DNA of 64,000 nt from [Phialemoniopsis] sp. UDSM-2020 (taxonomy: Eukaryota; Ascomycota; Sordariomycetes; Thyridiales; Thyridiaceae): positions 3,162,001 to 3,226,000 of the forward strand of contig JAEILZ010000008.1 in NCBI GenBank assembly GCA_018873225.1. The letters run 5' to 3'. The number at the start of each line of letters is the position of its first letter. The stretch's first letter is position 1. This document shows, piece by piece, positions 1-10,762 of the stretch. Made by a program: the position numbers and the translations under genes. The notes under the pieces are model-generated. The model saw only the letters and a list, made by a program, of their open reading frames with translations. It searched no databases and was not told the origin of the DNA.

Positions 1-482
1 AGCAGCACGCGGGGCGGCACATGCTCGAGGACTACGTCAAGCTCGAGATGGAGAAGAAGGAGCGCATCGTCTGGCAGAACGACGCCTTCCTCGTCGTCTG
101 CCCCTGGTGGGCCATCTGGCCCTTCGAGGTGCTCATCATCGCCAAGCGCCACGTGCGCGCCCTCGTCGACCTCACCGACGCCGAGCGCCTGCAGTTCGCC
201 GAGGCCGTCCAGGAGGTCACCCGCCGCTACGACAACCTCTTCCAGACCAGCTTCCCCTACAGTTCGGGTCTCCACCAGGCGCCGCTCGACTGCTCCGAGG
301 ACGAGGCCGAGAGCAGCTGGTTCCACATGCACTTTTACCCGCCGCTGCTGCGGTCCGCCACCGTGCGCAAGTTCCTTGTGGGATACGAGCTCATGGCCGA
401 GCCGCAGAGAGACATCACGCCCGAGCAGGCAACACTGCGCCTCCAGGACTGTGGCGGTGAGCTCTACCGTAACTCGTTGTAG
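1..482 (+). CDS. GAL7: Galactose-1-phosphate uridylyltransferase, C-terminal part, cut by the window edge
   Basis: The frame is open from base 3 to the TAG at 480-482, so only the last ~160 residues are present. The segment PYSSGLHQAP followed by FHMHFYPPLLRSATVRKFLVG is the characteristic C-terminal half of GalT, whose His-rich strands help bind the metal and the UDP-sugar. The tail, with AEPQRDITPEQA, is also typical. The enzyme moves UMP between UDP-glucose and galactose-1-phosphate in the cytosolic Leloir pathway. The ATG at 21 is internal, not the start. The catalytic HPH motif would lie upstream of the window. No intron is visible in this part. Confidence 0.93.
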   Translation, partial: QHAGRHMLEDYVKLEMEKKERIVWQNDAFLVVCPWWAIWPFEVLIIAKRHVRALVDLTDAERLQFAEAVQEVTRRYDNLFQTSFPYSSGLHQAPLDCSEDEAESSWFHMHFYPPLLRSATVRKFLVGYELMAEPQRDITPEQATLRLQDCGGELYRNSL

Positions 483-661
483 CGGGCTTCTGCATAAACA
501 AGAAAAGAAAAGTCGGGTTCTGGGTATGGCGTACGTAGTATAGCGTTAGAGGGGAGCAGGGGCGATCCGTCGAATCTATAGATCTGAAATCTTAATCATC
601 TCATATTAACATTATAAAGACAAGTATATTTGCTCAAAGAGCCTCTCGCCCTTCCCCTCTT

Positions 662-1270
662 CTATCCCATATAGTGCGCCCACTGCAAGCTCATGTAGAT
701 CAGCCCGCTGACGCCGCCCATCATCGGCGCCAGGAGCTCGCGGCTCGGGAGCATCGTCTTGTACACGAGCACCTCGCTCGTGAAGTGCACGACAGCGATG
801 GCGTGCGTAAAGAAGGCGAGCTGGTACAGCGCCGGGTTGGTGATGTCGTAGGCGGCGTAGAGCCGGATCACGCCGGCCACGATGGTCCACACGCCAAAAA
901 TGCGGCCCGCGAGCGGCGTCACCTGATCGCGTGCCTTTTCGACGTCCTTGCCCGTCGCCGAGGCCGGGACCAGCTTGTCGACGCGATCCTCCAGGTTGCT
1001 GTGCTTGCCGGCGGAGCTGCCGGGACGGTTGAGGGCAGGGTTGGGCACGAAGGTGCCGTTGTAGAGGCGGCGTGTGTAGTGCAGGGTCACGAGGTTCTGG
1101 ACGGCGTTGCCGATGGCGGCCGTGGCGACCTGGTTGGAGGTTCATTAGTGCCCGTTGCGAAGTCAATTGGGATATCTGGATCGATATCCGGGGTTCAGCC
1201 TTACCAACATCAGGTAGTAGGGCAGGTAGCCCTTTTCCACGGAGGGGAGGTAGCCGGCGAAGTTGTCCAT
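662..1270 (-). CDS. ERG28: Ergosterol biosynthesis scaffold protein Erg28
   Basis: Two exons on the minus strand, 1270-1205 and 1129-662, with an intron at 1130-1204 (gtaagg...accag, phase 0), give about 177 residues. Exon 1 starts MDNFAGYLPSVEKGYLPYY. Exon 2 has the Erg28 signatures TLHYTRRLYNGTF, then FGVWTIVAGVIRLYAAYDI and LAFFTHAIAVVHFTSEVL. Erg28 is an ER membrane scaffold that tethers the C-4 sterol demethylation complex (Erg25, Erg26, Erg27) to Erg6; four hydrophobic segments are visible. A hydrophilic stretch of about 40 residues after the YNG motif, with PGSSAGKHSNLEDRVDKL, lies between membrane segments and lengthens the protein relative to yeast. It is transcribed divergently from the ketoacyl-CoA reductase gene. 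Confidence 0.93.
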
Positions 1271-1718
1271 ATTGAGCAGTATCGAAGTGACGATAAAGGA
1301 GATGACGAATGGCGTGCGAACTCTGATTCTCATATGAATCTGGCTAGATTGAATTCTGAAGCTTGGGGCGCGTCAAAAAGCCAGAGATGGGCAAAGGTTG
1401 TGAGCTGAATGGTCTCGAAAATCGACCTCAAGCTTGATTGGATGATGGGCCAAGAAAATTCAGGGGTTCTTTCAGAGCTTGTTGGCTGGGTCAGACCCAC
1501 TGAAGCTCCCGGTCGCGGCACTGAAATTCGATTGATGGAGCCCGGTCCAGGGGTGCCGAGGCCTGGTGCTGACCTAATGTCAGCACGAGCTCAACATTTC
1601 TCAAATGCGGGACGAAGAAACCAGAAACATCTCCAGCCTGGTTCTCCTCTTCTTCTCTTCCCACCCCAAGGAAAAGCAGAAACTGTGTACGATAGGAACA
1701 TCGCTGCTCTACCCAACA
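1271..1718. promoter_or_regulatory. Divergent promoter between ERG28 and IFA38
   Basis: This 448-base gap separates two start codons that point away from each other, so it must hold both promoters. Both products are ER lipid enzymes or scaffolds, so co-regulation is plausible. I see no clear TATA box or repeated element. Confidence 0.5.
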
Positions 1719-2785
1719 ATGGAGGCCATTCGATCCTTCTTCAACCAAATTCCCCAGCCGGCTCAGTGGTTCCTGGCCGGCGTGGGAGCTCTCTACGTAT
1801 CCAGCAAGGTTCTCGCCTATGTCGAGATTCTTTTCAAGCTGTTTATCCTCAGCGGCACCAATGTAAGGCCGAGCTACCTACTATACCTTGTTGAAATCTG
1901 CATTCACTGATACGTCACTATTTCCAGCTTAAGAAGTATGGCAAGAAGGGCACCTGGGCCGTGGTCACCGGCGCCTCGGACGGCCTAGGCAAGGAGTTCG
2001 CAAACCAGCTCGCCGCCAAGGGCTTCAACCTCGTCCTCGTCTCCCGCACCCGCGCCAAGCTCGAAACGCTGTCCAAGGAGCTGGAGCAAAAGTTCATCGG
2101 CCAGGGCCTGCAGACCAAGTACCTCGCCATGGACTTTTCGCAGGACAACGACGCCGACTACGAGGCCCTCGGCAAGCTGATCGATGGCCTCGACGTGGGC
2201 ATCCTCATCAACAACGTCGGCCAGAGCCACAGCATCCCCGTCTCCTTCCTCGACACCACGCGCGACGAGCTCCAGAACATCGTGACCATCAACTGCCTCG
2301 GCACCCTCAAGACCACCAAGGTCGTCGCCCCGGGCATGGTCCAGCGCAAGCGCGGCCTGATCCTGACCATGGGCTCCTTCGCCGGCTGGATGCCCACCCC
2401 CTTCCTGGCCACCTACAGCGGCAGCAAGGCCTTCCTGCAGCACTGGAACAGCTCCCTGGCCGCCGAGCTCAAGCCCAGCGGCGTCGACGCCTACCTCGTC
2501 ATCAGCTACCTCGTCGTCTCGGCCATGAGCAAGGTCCGCCGCCCCAGCCTGCTGATCCCGCTGCCCAAGCCGTTCGTCAAGTCGGCGCTCGGCAAGATCG
2601 GCAACGCGTCGCAGGCCATCGCCCACACGTACACGCCGTACTGGAGCCACGCGCTCTTCCAGTGGGTCGTGGAGAACACGATCGGCGCGGGCCACTGGTT
2701 CGGCATCAAGCAGAACCTTGACATGCACAAGGACATCCGGAGGCGGGCTCTGCGCAAGGCGGAGCGGGAGGCCAAGAAGCAGTAA
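1719..2785 (+). CDS. IFA38: Very-long-chain 3-oxoacyl-CoA reductase (KAR)
   Basis: Exons 1719-1862 and 1928-2785 (intron 1863-1927, phase 0) encode about 333 residues. The N-terminus [19 protein letters not shown] leads into a hydrophobic anchor (residues ~17-45), as in ER-bound KAR. The Rossmann motif TGASDGLG follows at ~65, then NNVGQS and the catalytic YSGSK. The enzyme performs the second, NADPH-dependent step of the fatty-acid elongation cycle on the ER membrane, feeding sphingolipid synthesis. The C-terminus EREAKKQ is lysine-rich but has lysines at -2 and -3, so it is not a strict KKXX retrieval signal. Start chosen because it restores the anchor and the next in-frame ATG would remove it. 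Confidence 0.94.
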
Positions 2786-3556
2786 ATGCTGTTGTGGAAT
2801 TGAGAAGCCTAGATGCTACTTGAAAGAGGGACGTCCATGGGAGTGATGTGATTATAAAAGGGTTGAAACGGCAGACGAGGCAATTAGAAGTGATTTCACC
2901 ATAGGGTCGATGGGAAAGCTCCCTCACATGGTTGGTGGATGAGAACATTGTAGGAATAAAAGCAGGTCATGAGATAATGGATGATGACCGGGTCATTGGC
3001 TCAGACTTAATAGCAAATATGTTTCGAATTATACCTGGTAAAGCATCCCTTCACCTTGTGAGACTTTTATTGACATGCGTTTGTCTGCAACAAAGGGAAA
3101 TTGTCGTCCACGGCATCATCAAAGACCAGCTTGAAGGAGCTCCAGCCTTGTGTGGACGAATCGGGACAAGCGCGGTCTGGTTAGGCGGCGCGACAGCTTC
3201 GCGTCTCCACCAAAAATTCGACCCAGCACCGCCAAAGCTCGACCAGCCTCTCCATCCACTACAAAGAAATCTGTTTACGGCTTCAGTGCAGGCCTTCCTT
3301 AGCTCCTCGAGGCGCCCACTCCACTCTCGAGCTTTCTCTTGACTGCCCATCGGTCACCCTCACCTTCTGGACCTCCTCTTCAGCTAATCTCACCCTTCAA
3401 TGCGCCGTTGCATGGTTCGATAGCCGGTCAGCATTCTCTCGCCAGGGTTGGCCGTCTTCACACTCTCCTCAACCATCGGAGAGCTTGCAACAAAACCATC
3501 TACGGCACGCAGCTTCCTTTCGCCATTGCCCTCCATCCGCGAACAGAACCAGCACC
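2786..3556. other. Intergenic region upstream of the nucleoporin gene
   Basis: 771 bases holding the IFA38 3' flank and the nucleoporin promoter. The last ~250 bases are C/T-rich, typical of fungal 5' UTRs. No gene or repeat seen. Confidence 0.4.
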
Positions 3557-6500
3557 ATGGCGGCGCCGACGCCCATGCGACCCGTGCCGGGCGCATTCTT
3601 CAACACGCCTGCTCCCGGGAGAGATCCTGTCCGACGACGGCTGTTCGATGAACCCCCACCTGCTTCAGGCGACCTTGCGAGAACAAACAGCTTCTCCGGA
3701 GGCGTCTCCTTCCAGGGCCGCCAGGCGGGCAACGAGCTTCAGTCCGTCTCACAACAAACTCAGCCGACGCCAGATCCCGCAGCATCGCTGCCCCCCGTCG
3801 TCAAGGCAGCTCGTTTCGTCAACGGCGTCCTTCAGCACGATGAGAGCTATCCCGATCTAGATTCCTATTGCCGGCGTACGTTTCGAAACATCAGGGATAC
3901 ATGTCCCCTCAAGATTTGTAACCGCTAACCCCCTTATAGCAGGCGCGTCGTCCGAGTACGATCTCCAGACTGTCGACTCTCCTTGGGCCCCGTTCCACAA
4001 GGTCCAGATGCACCCCATCCCAGAGCGCATCTTCGATCAATACAACAGCTCTCAAGTCAGCACCAAGCTGGGTCTTTTCGCCGAGATCAACCACGCGTGG
4101 GCTTGCATCGATAATGCTCTTTTTTTGTGGAATTATACCCATCCCGACCCCGAGGTTATTGGCTTCGAGGAGCAACCTCACAGCATCCAGGCCGTAGCTC
4201 TCGTACCGCCCAAACCCGGTGTCTTTGTCTCGACCATCACTCACATCCTGGTAGTCGCAACCACCTCCGAGCTGATCCTTTTAGGTCTTTCGGCCGCGTC
4301 TACACCCAGCGGGTCCAAAACTGTCTCCCTTTACGACACCAAGATGACACTGCATAAAGGTGGAAACGATGTCACCGTGATCGCAGGCACTGCGACGGGA
4401 CGAATCTTTTATGGTGGAGAGAGCGATACAGATGTCTACGAACTTTACTATCAGCAGGAAGAGAAGTGGTTCTCGAGCCGTTGTGGAAAGATCAATCACA
4501 CACACCCTGGCTGGTCGTCAGTCGTACCTGTCCTGCCGGCGCATCTCGGCTTTTGGTCGCAGGGACAAAACGAGTTCCTGGTCGACATCGTGGTCGACGA
4601 CACGAGAAACCTGCTGTACACCCTCTCCAGCAAATCGACCATCCGCACATACCATATGGACGGGCCCGAGAAGCTGACCAAGGTCATTGAGAAGGAGCGG
4701 AACCACTGTCTTCGCGACATCACACACATGATCACTTCTTCGCCGCTGCTCACCGATAAGATGACGATTGTCTCCATCAGTCCTATCTCGGCGCGCGAAG
4801 CTTCCAAGCTCCATCTAATGGCACTCACCAACACAGGGTGCCGCCTGTTCCTCAGCGCCACGAGCTCCGCTTCCTATATGATGACATCGTCGACGAATTC
4901 TGCGCCCCAGTCTATGCAAGTACAATTTGTCAAATTCCCGCCCAGGGAACAGCTGGCCCGGGATAGGCGATCAGCTCCCGCTTTCAGCTCTGCAGAGACC
5001 GGCATCGACCTCCAATCCACCGCTCTGGTCACCAGCGTCTCTGGCCAGCGTTTCGCCCCCGGCTACTGCTTCACGTTTGTCAGAAAGGACACAAACCCGA
5101 ACGCAGACATGCTCTTCGTCTCGGCGCCGGAGACAGGCCGCATCAAGAATACGACGCCCACATCCGCGTTGAAGTACTACGAGCACGGCAACTGGATAGA
5201 CCTGGGCGATCGGAACCGCGCTCTTGCTGTCGGCCAAACCACTCCTTCCTTCGCCGCGGCACGGCAACCCCTAGGATTCGGTAACGAGTTGGCAGTTCAG
5301 TTCGACCAGCAGCCCAGTGAGTTTGCGCTCTTGACTAACACCGGAGTGCATATCGTACGACGGAAGCGGCTCGTCGACATCTTTGCCTCGGCTCTTAGGA
5401 ACGCCGTCGGCGACGAGGGTCTCGAGAGGGAGATTAGGAGGTTTATCCAGCAGTACGGACGCGTGGAAACCGTCTCCGCCGCTCTGGCCGTTGCTTGTGG
5501 GCAAGGCAGTGATCTTCGCACAGGCACTGGCCGAGCGATCGACCAGGCCACCCAGGACCGTGCCACAACCGCGTTTGTCAACTTTGGTGGGCAGCCCACT
5601 GTTTCCGAGACTGACAGCAGCAACATCACCCCCGATCAGGTCAAGTTATCGTCCCGGCACGACGCACTGGCCATCTATCTCACCCGCCTCATCCGGAACG
5701 TCTGGAGATCCAGGGTCATCACCGCGAAGATCGACCCCAAAGGTATCGCGGTTGTCTCTACCAGGCCTATCAACGAGCTCGTTATCGTGCAGGAGAATCT
5801 GGAACGACTCAGAAACTTCCTCAAGACAAATGCTGCCTCCATCCAGGGCCTGTCCGGACCATCAGATCTGCAGCATGTGACGAGTCGGCAAGAAGAAGTC
5901 GCTCTACAGGCAGAGCACCAAGCTCTTCACGCACTACAGAAGCTCATGGAGAGCGTTTCCGAGGGCATCTCCTTTGTTCTTGTGCTCTTCGACGAGAAGG
6001 TGGCAGACATCTACATGCGCCTCGACGACACATCACGCCGACAGCTCAACGAGCTTACATACGAAGACCTGTTCGCCCAGTCCGCCGGCAAGGAGCTTGC
6101 CAAGGTTCTTGTCAAGGCTATTGTTAATCGCAATATCGAGAGTGGCGCGAACGTCGAGACTGTGGCGGATGCCCTCCGCCGACGATGTGGCAGCTTCTGC
6201 AGCCCCGATGATGTTGTCATCTTCAAAGCCCAGGAGCAATTGCAGCGAGCCACTGAGCAGATCGGTAACCCCAACGTCTGTCGCACTCTTCTCAATGAGA
6301 GCTTGCGGCTGTTTGAGCGTGTTGCCGGTAGTCTGACCTTCAACAACCTGAGTGGTGCTGTCCGCCAGTACCTCGACCTGAAGTATTACGCAGGCGCCAT
6401 CGAGCTGTGTCTGTGCGTTGCACGAGAGAAGGACCGAGGAAACACGGCCCTCTCTTGGGTGAATGAGGGCAAGCCGGCTAGTGACCCTCGGAAGGGCGCT

Positions 6501-7938
6501 TGGGAGGAGAGGAAACGATGCTACGACTTCATCCACGAGATCATGCAGCAAATGGACGCCGACTCAAACAGCGAACCACAGACCATCGACGGAAGGCCGA
6601 CCTTGGCTGCCACCAAGCTCGCAGAGGCGTACGAGGTCGTCAACGGCTCAGATGATGAGGTGTTCCACTTTGACCTTTATGAGTGGTACATCGACCAGAA
6701 CTGGACAGACCGCATTATTTCCATCGAGTCCCCTCACGTCATCACCTTCCTCCAACGACTGGCGGCGGTTGATGCGCGTCATGCCGAGCTCTTGTGCCGC
6801 TTCTACACGCACCGAGGTCGCTTCTTTGAGGCTGCCAAGGTGCAGGCCGACCTCGCCAACTCTGACTTTGATATCAGCATTAAGGATCGGATCATCCTGT
6901 TGAGTAGGGCCAAGGGCAACGCGAGTGTCACGACCACTGGCGTCAGCAGACAACAGCAGCAACAGCTCAACCACGAGGTCACGGAGCTGCTGGAAATTGC
7001 ACACATCCAGGACGATCTTCTGGAGCGGCTCAAGGCCGACGGCCGCATCCCTGACGAGCGCAAGGCCGAGGTCGAGAGGGCCCTTGACGGACAGATCCAG
7101 GGTCTGACTGAGGTAAGTTATCTGGTGTCGCTCTTTCACATTATATTGCATGCTAACAAATTGGTAGCTCTTCAACAACTACGCCGACCAAGCAGGCTAT
7201 TACGACCTCTGCCTGCTCATCTACCATGCCGCGGATTACCACAACCCTCGTGTCATAGCGGACACCTGGAAGAACCTGATCAACGGCACCCACGAAGACA
7301 TCGAGGAGAAGCGCATGTTCTACGAAGACGCCCGAGCTGGCCGGCCCCTGCCGGAAGGCGTTGAGATCCCCACGGGACCGCCGCCCCTGCCTTTCGAGTC
7401 TGTGTCGGTCCAGATCCAGACCATCGCCCACCGCACATCGCTTGACAGCCTGATCTTCCCCATCGACACGCTACTCGCCTCGCTCTGCGAGTACGCCATC
7501 GTCAAGGAGCAAGACCAGACCATCGGCGCCGACAACTCGTGGCCCGTGCTCCTGTTCCTGCAGCTCGGCGTCAGCCACGCGCTCATCGTGCGCGTCCTCG
7601 AGCGCATCCTCGACGCGCAGGAGGCGCCCTTCACAAACCGCAGGCGTAAAGTCGTCGTCGAGTGGGTCGACACCGCCGTCGAGGCCTGGCTGCACGAGAT
7701 CGAGCGGCGCGGCGGCCTCGGCGCCGCCTCTAAGGGAGAGGGCGCCCTCGGCGGCTGGGTCATCGACCTGCTGGAGCGGGCTGAGGGGGTCATCACCGAG
7801 ATCGCGCCCGGCGTGCGGAACACGGCCGGCCGGGCGGAGCTCGAGGAGATTCTCCGGCGGACGAGGGCGCTGCGCAACTCGGCTGGCAGCGCTGTGAGGC
7901 TTGCGGGCCAGGCGGGCGCGAGCTTGAGGTTTAGATGA
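3557..7938 (+). CDS. NUP170: Nucleoporin Nup155/Nup170 family
   Basis: Three exons, 3557-3875, 3940-7112 and 7168-7938, give about 1420 residues, near the ~1390 of Nup155. The start sits in a good context (gcaccATGG). The first ~110 residues are disordered. An N-terminal beta-propeller follows, beginning around WAPFHKVQMHPIPE and carrying HAWACIDNALFLWNY. The rest is an alpha-solenoid, with segments such as SWVNEGKPASDPRKGAWEER and ending in a helical domain. Nup155/170 is an inner-ring scaffold of the nuclear pore that binds membrane nucleoporins. Both introns have CTAAC branch sites. Intron 1 ends in a tandem tagcag acceptor, and both AGs keep the frame (PGASSEY or RASSEY), so two isoforms differing by one residue are possible. 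Confidence 0.95.
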
Positions 7939-9845
7939 TTTTGCGAGTACCGGGAGATGGGATGGGAGGGCTATTACATGCATACAGGTGTTTGCATTTT
8001 CTCGGGATTCAACTACAAATTACTCACTTTTTTCTGAAAGGCAAAGGGAGGGATGGGGCTTTGATTCTTCTACTTAAGCTTGTTGATTTATCTGAGCTGG
8101 GTAGACTGGATGCTGCAGAGTCTTTGAGGGTGTGCGTCGTGGTGTTTTTGTACAAGTACATAGATGAGTGAAAACGGATAGGAAGAGAAAGACCAATTGT
8201 AACGGGAATAGGAAAGCAATGGAGTCTTTTTGTGACTTGAATTCGTTGTGCCTTTCGGTCGGTGATGCATCAGTCGTCGTGATGTGTCTCACGCTGCGGC
8301 TGCCCGTCTGTAAGAGTCGTATTAATCAGTGAGGTTTCTCGTGAAGGTCGAAGTACTGCTCGCGATGCTACTGTGACGTTCCACTCGGCCGGTGTTTGAG
8401 GGTAAAGTACGCAAGGCTCGATGTCAGTGAAAGCCTGGATCAACGTTTGTCCACTGTCGCACGGACGGCCTATATCACAGCCCGTACTATGCATCAAGTT
8501 TCTTTTTTGGGATTCAGGGACGGAGGTTGCAGGTCTGGTGCTGGTGGCCAATTAATATGCTGGGTAAATTGCTGCTTAATATCCGTTGATATGCGTGTCC
8601 CCGGGTTTCCTGGCGGAGGCGATGGTCGGTGCTAGGCATCTTACAAATGCATCACCGACAAGTGCGAAGGCTTGGTAGCAAGTTGATTAATTCTATATCC
8701 TCGCCAGGGAGTATGTTCTCAGGATGGGCTTATGATTCAGCGACCATCCTGTCGTCCGTGTCCCTGAGATCTTGAACACTCCAAGTACTGCAAACGTAGA
8801 CGTACAATAGCACCTTGTTTATTCATGTTACATCCTATAGTCCGGGGATATATATTCGAAAAGCATGCTAATCCATGATGATGAACTCAGCTTCCCTGTT
8901 CTGCAAATTGCTTACCGAACATTCTGGACATCTGGCTCCATGTTCTGTCTATCATATTCTCTCCATATCCTGGGCTTGCCCCAGTCTTTCATGGAACTTG
9001 CCATATGAGGTTCCGCCTCAACTACTCATAAGTCGTTCTATTCGGTGCTTTCAACGTGACTAGGAGCATGCCGGGCCACTCATGCAATCCTTCCGTATGC
9101 ACGTGTCGGTGGCACCGTGCATTCTTCCAGCCTCCAAGCCCGGATATTCACCAGGCGGCTCAATGTGCGTGTGTGTGTGTGTGTGCTCTCCTCACTCGTC
9201 CCGATGCTAGCTAGTCTTTATACAGCCGTTCTCTTGGCAATCTCCGTGACAGCACCGAGTATGCAACCCCTCCACGTATTTCCCTCCCCATCTCGGCCCC
9301 CAATCCTCTTCCCGCCGGACATCGTGTGCACATCGCTTCTCTGATTGTTGCCGCCCTTGCATGCGCTTCTCGCATCTCGAACCCCGTCGGCGTAACCCTC
9401 CTTTCATACCCGGTTCTCGGCGTCGCTTGGCCTCGCCGGATCGAGAACAGGCCACCTCCCGCACATTCGCTTCCCCCTCACCATCATCCTAACTTATCTT
9501 GGAAGGCTAGCGGACTTGTCATATCTCGTACCTCTGTCCATGAAAAAGAAGGGAAAAGCCCAGACCAGCCAAGAGTCCGGAAGCCGACACAGTCAGTCTC
9601 TCATTGCCAAAACCTGGTTACGAGAAACCCGCTGGGTGAATATAAGACGGCTGGGGCAGAACAGATCTCCCACCCCTTGCAGCTCTGGTTCTTTATTTTT
9701 ATCTCTCTCTTTATCTCGCCATCCCAACTGGACGTCTCGAGGGTGTCCTTATCTGGCTGCGATCGTCGTTATCTTCCCGCCTCCCTCGGTGATCGACCAA
9801 CATCCAACCAACACATCGTCACTCGCTACTCAGATTGCATCCAAC
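7939..9845. other. Long gene-free stretch with a (GT)8 microsatellite
   Basis: 1907 bases without a supportable gene. A (GT)8 run lies at 9169-9185. A TATA-like element (TATAAG) at 9641-9646, about 205 bases before the next start codon, probably belongs to the small secreted protein gene. Open frames here lack family signatures. Confidence 0.5.
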
Positions 9846-10238
9846 ATGAAGGTATGCTTCTCGGCTTACCCCTGTCGATCATTACACTCCTCACACCTTT
9901 CCCACCTCCAACCTCTACTAACAAAGATCTTCCTGTATCGCCAACGACACGATCATAATGTGACCTGCAGCTAACATTCTTCTCAGTTCACCATACAAGC
10001 AATCACTCTGGCCTCAGGCCTCCTCTTCACTAGCAGGGCAGTCGCCGTACCCGTCGCCGACCAAGTACCGTCCCCGAACATCGCCATGGCCAACATCGAG
10101 TGCGACAGCACAGACATATACGAGATGTGCACGGCGAGCAACATGCAGGCGTCGTGCGACGCGGCGGGCAACTTCCACAACAAGAACATGCCGAGATGCA
10201 GCAGCTGCCGGTGCATCGTGACGTGCCCGCGGTGCTGA
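9846..10238 (+). CDS. Small secreted cysteine-rich protein (effector-like), 85 aa
   Basis: Exon 1 is only ATGAAG (9846-9851). A 135-nt intron with gtatgc donor and ctaac...ctcag acceptor follows, then exon 2 at 9987-10238. The product starts with Lys then a hydrophobic core (FTIQAITLASGLLF), a signal peptide cut near AVA|VPVA. The mature ~60-residue peptide has eight cysteines, clustered at the end as CSSCRC...CPRC, suggesting four disulfides. Size, secretion signal, even cysteine count and isolation in a gene-poor tract fit fungal effector or antimicrobial-type peptides; I recognise no named family. A two-codon first exon is easy for gene finders to miss. The splice model is inferred, with both junctions in phase 0. 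Confidence 0.72.
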
Positions 10239-10762
10239 GGAATGGGACTCAAGACAATCAGGGATAAAAGGGTCGAGCAAGAGAGGGAGAGCCGGGATGA
10301 AGAGACGTGGTAGACCGGGAGGCTGGGGGTTTGTACGATGCGATGACTGAGGGACCTGAATAGTCTGATAGGTTTACATTCGCGTTACATTCGCGCGTAG
10401 AAGATTCGAATTTACTTGAAGTCGACAATCAGACAATGATGTCGGCTAAGGTTCTGCAAGCTTCTTTCGCAACGTGAGACAGATCTGACCGCTGCCCTCG
10501 GAGCCCATGTGACCCCCTTCGATCATGCAATTCCTTGCATCGTGGTTGGTTGGGGGCGAAAGGTGAAAATTGGCATGCGACTGGTCAGGACGGTCAGGCT
10601 GAAAAAGAGGGGAAGCTGGACGGTGGCGGGGCTTGTGTGACAGCCTGATCAAACACCTCATCTATCGGCTGAGCGCTTCCTCTACTCTCCTGAGATCCTT
10701 CAACCTTGACAGCCCAAAATAACTGCGTTCATAACCACGTGGAAGCCAAACTTGCCGCAACA
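10239..10762. other. Intergenic region before the HET gene
   Basis: 524 bases. A short direct repeat (acattcgcg twice) lies near 10376-10397. Nothing else recognised. Confidence 0.35.

Noticed and set aside
674..1408. A 244-residue plus-strand open frame across ERG28
   Set aside because: Antisense to a confidently identified ERG28 with a matching splice; the translation has no family signature.
1985..2728. A 247-residue minus-strand open frame across the ketoacyl-CoA reductase
   Set aside because: Val/Gly/Asp-rich shadow of a GC-rich gene; no domain.
9326..9974. Open frames of ~150-210 residues in the leader of the small secreted protein
   Set aside because: Low-complexity translation, no domain, and the region has TATA and pyrimidine-rich promoter character.
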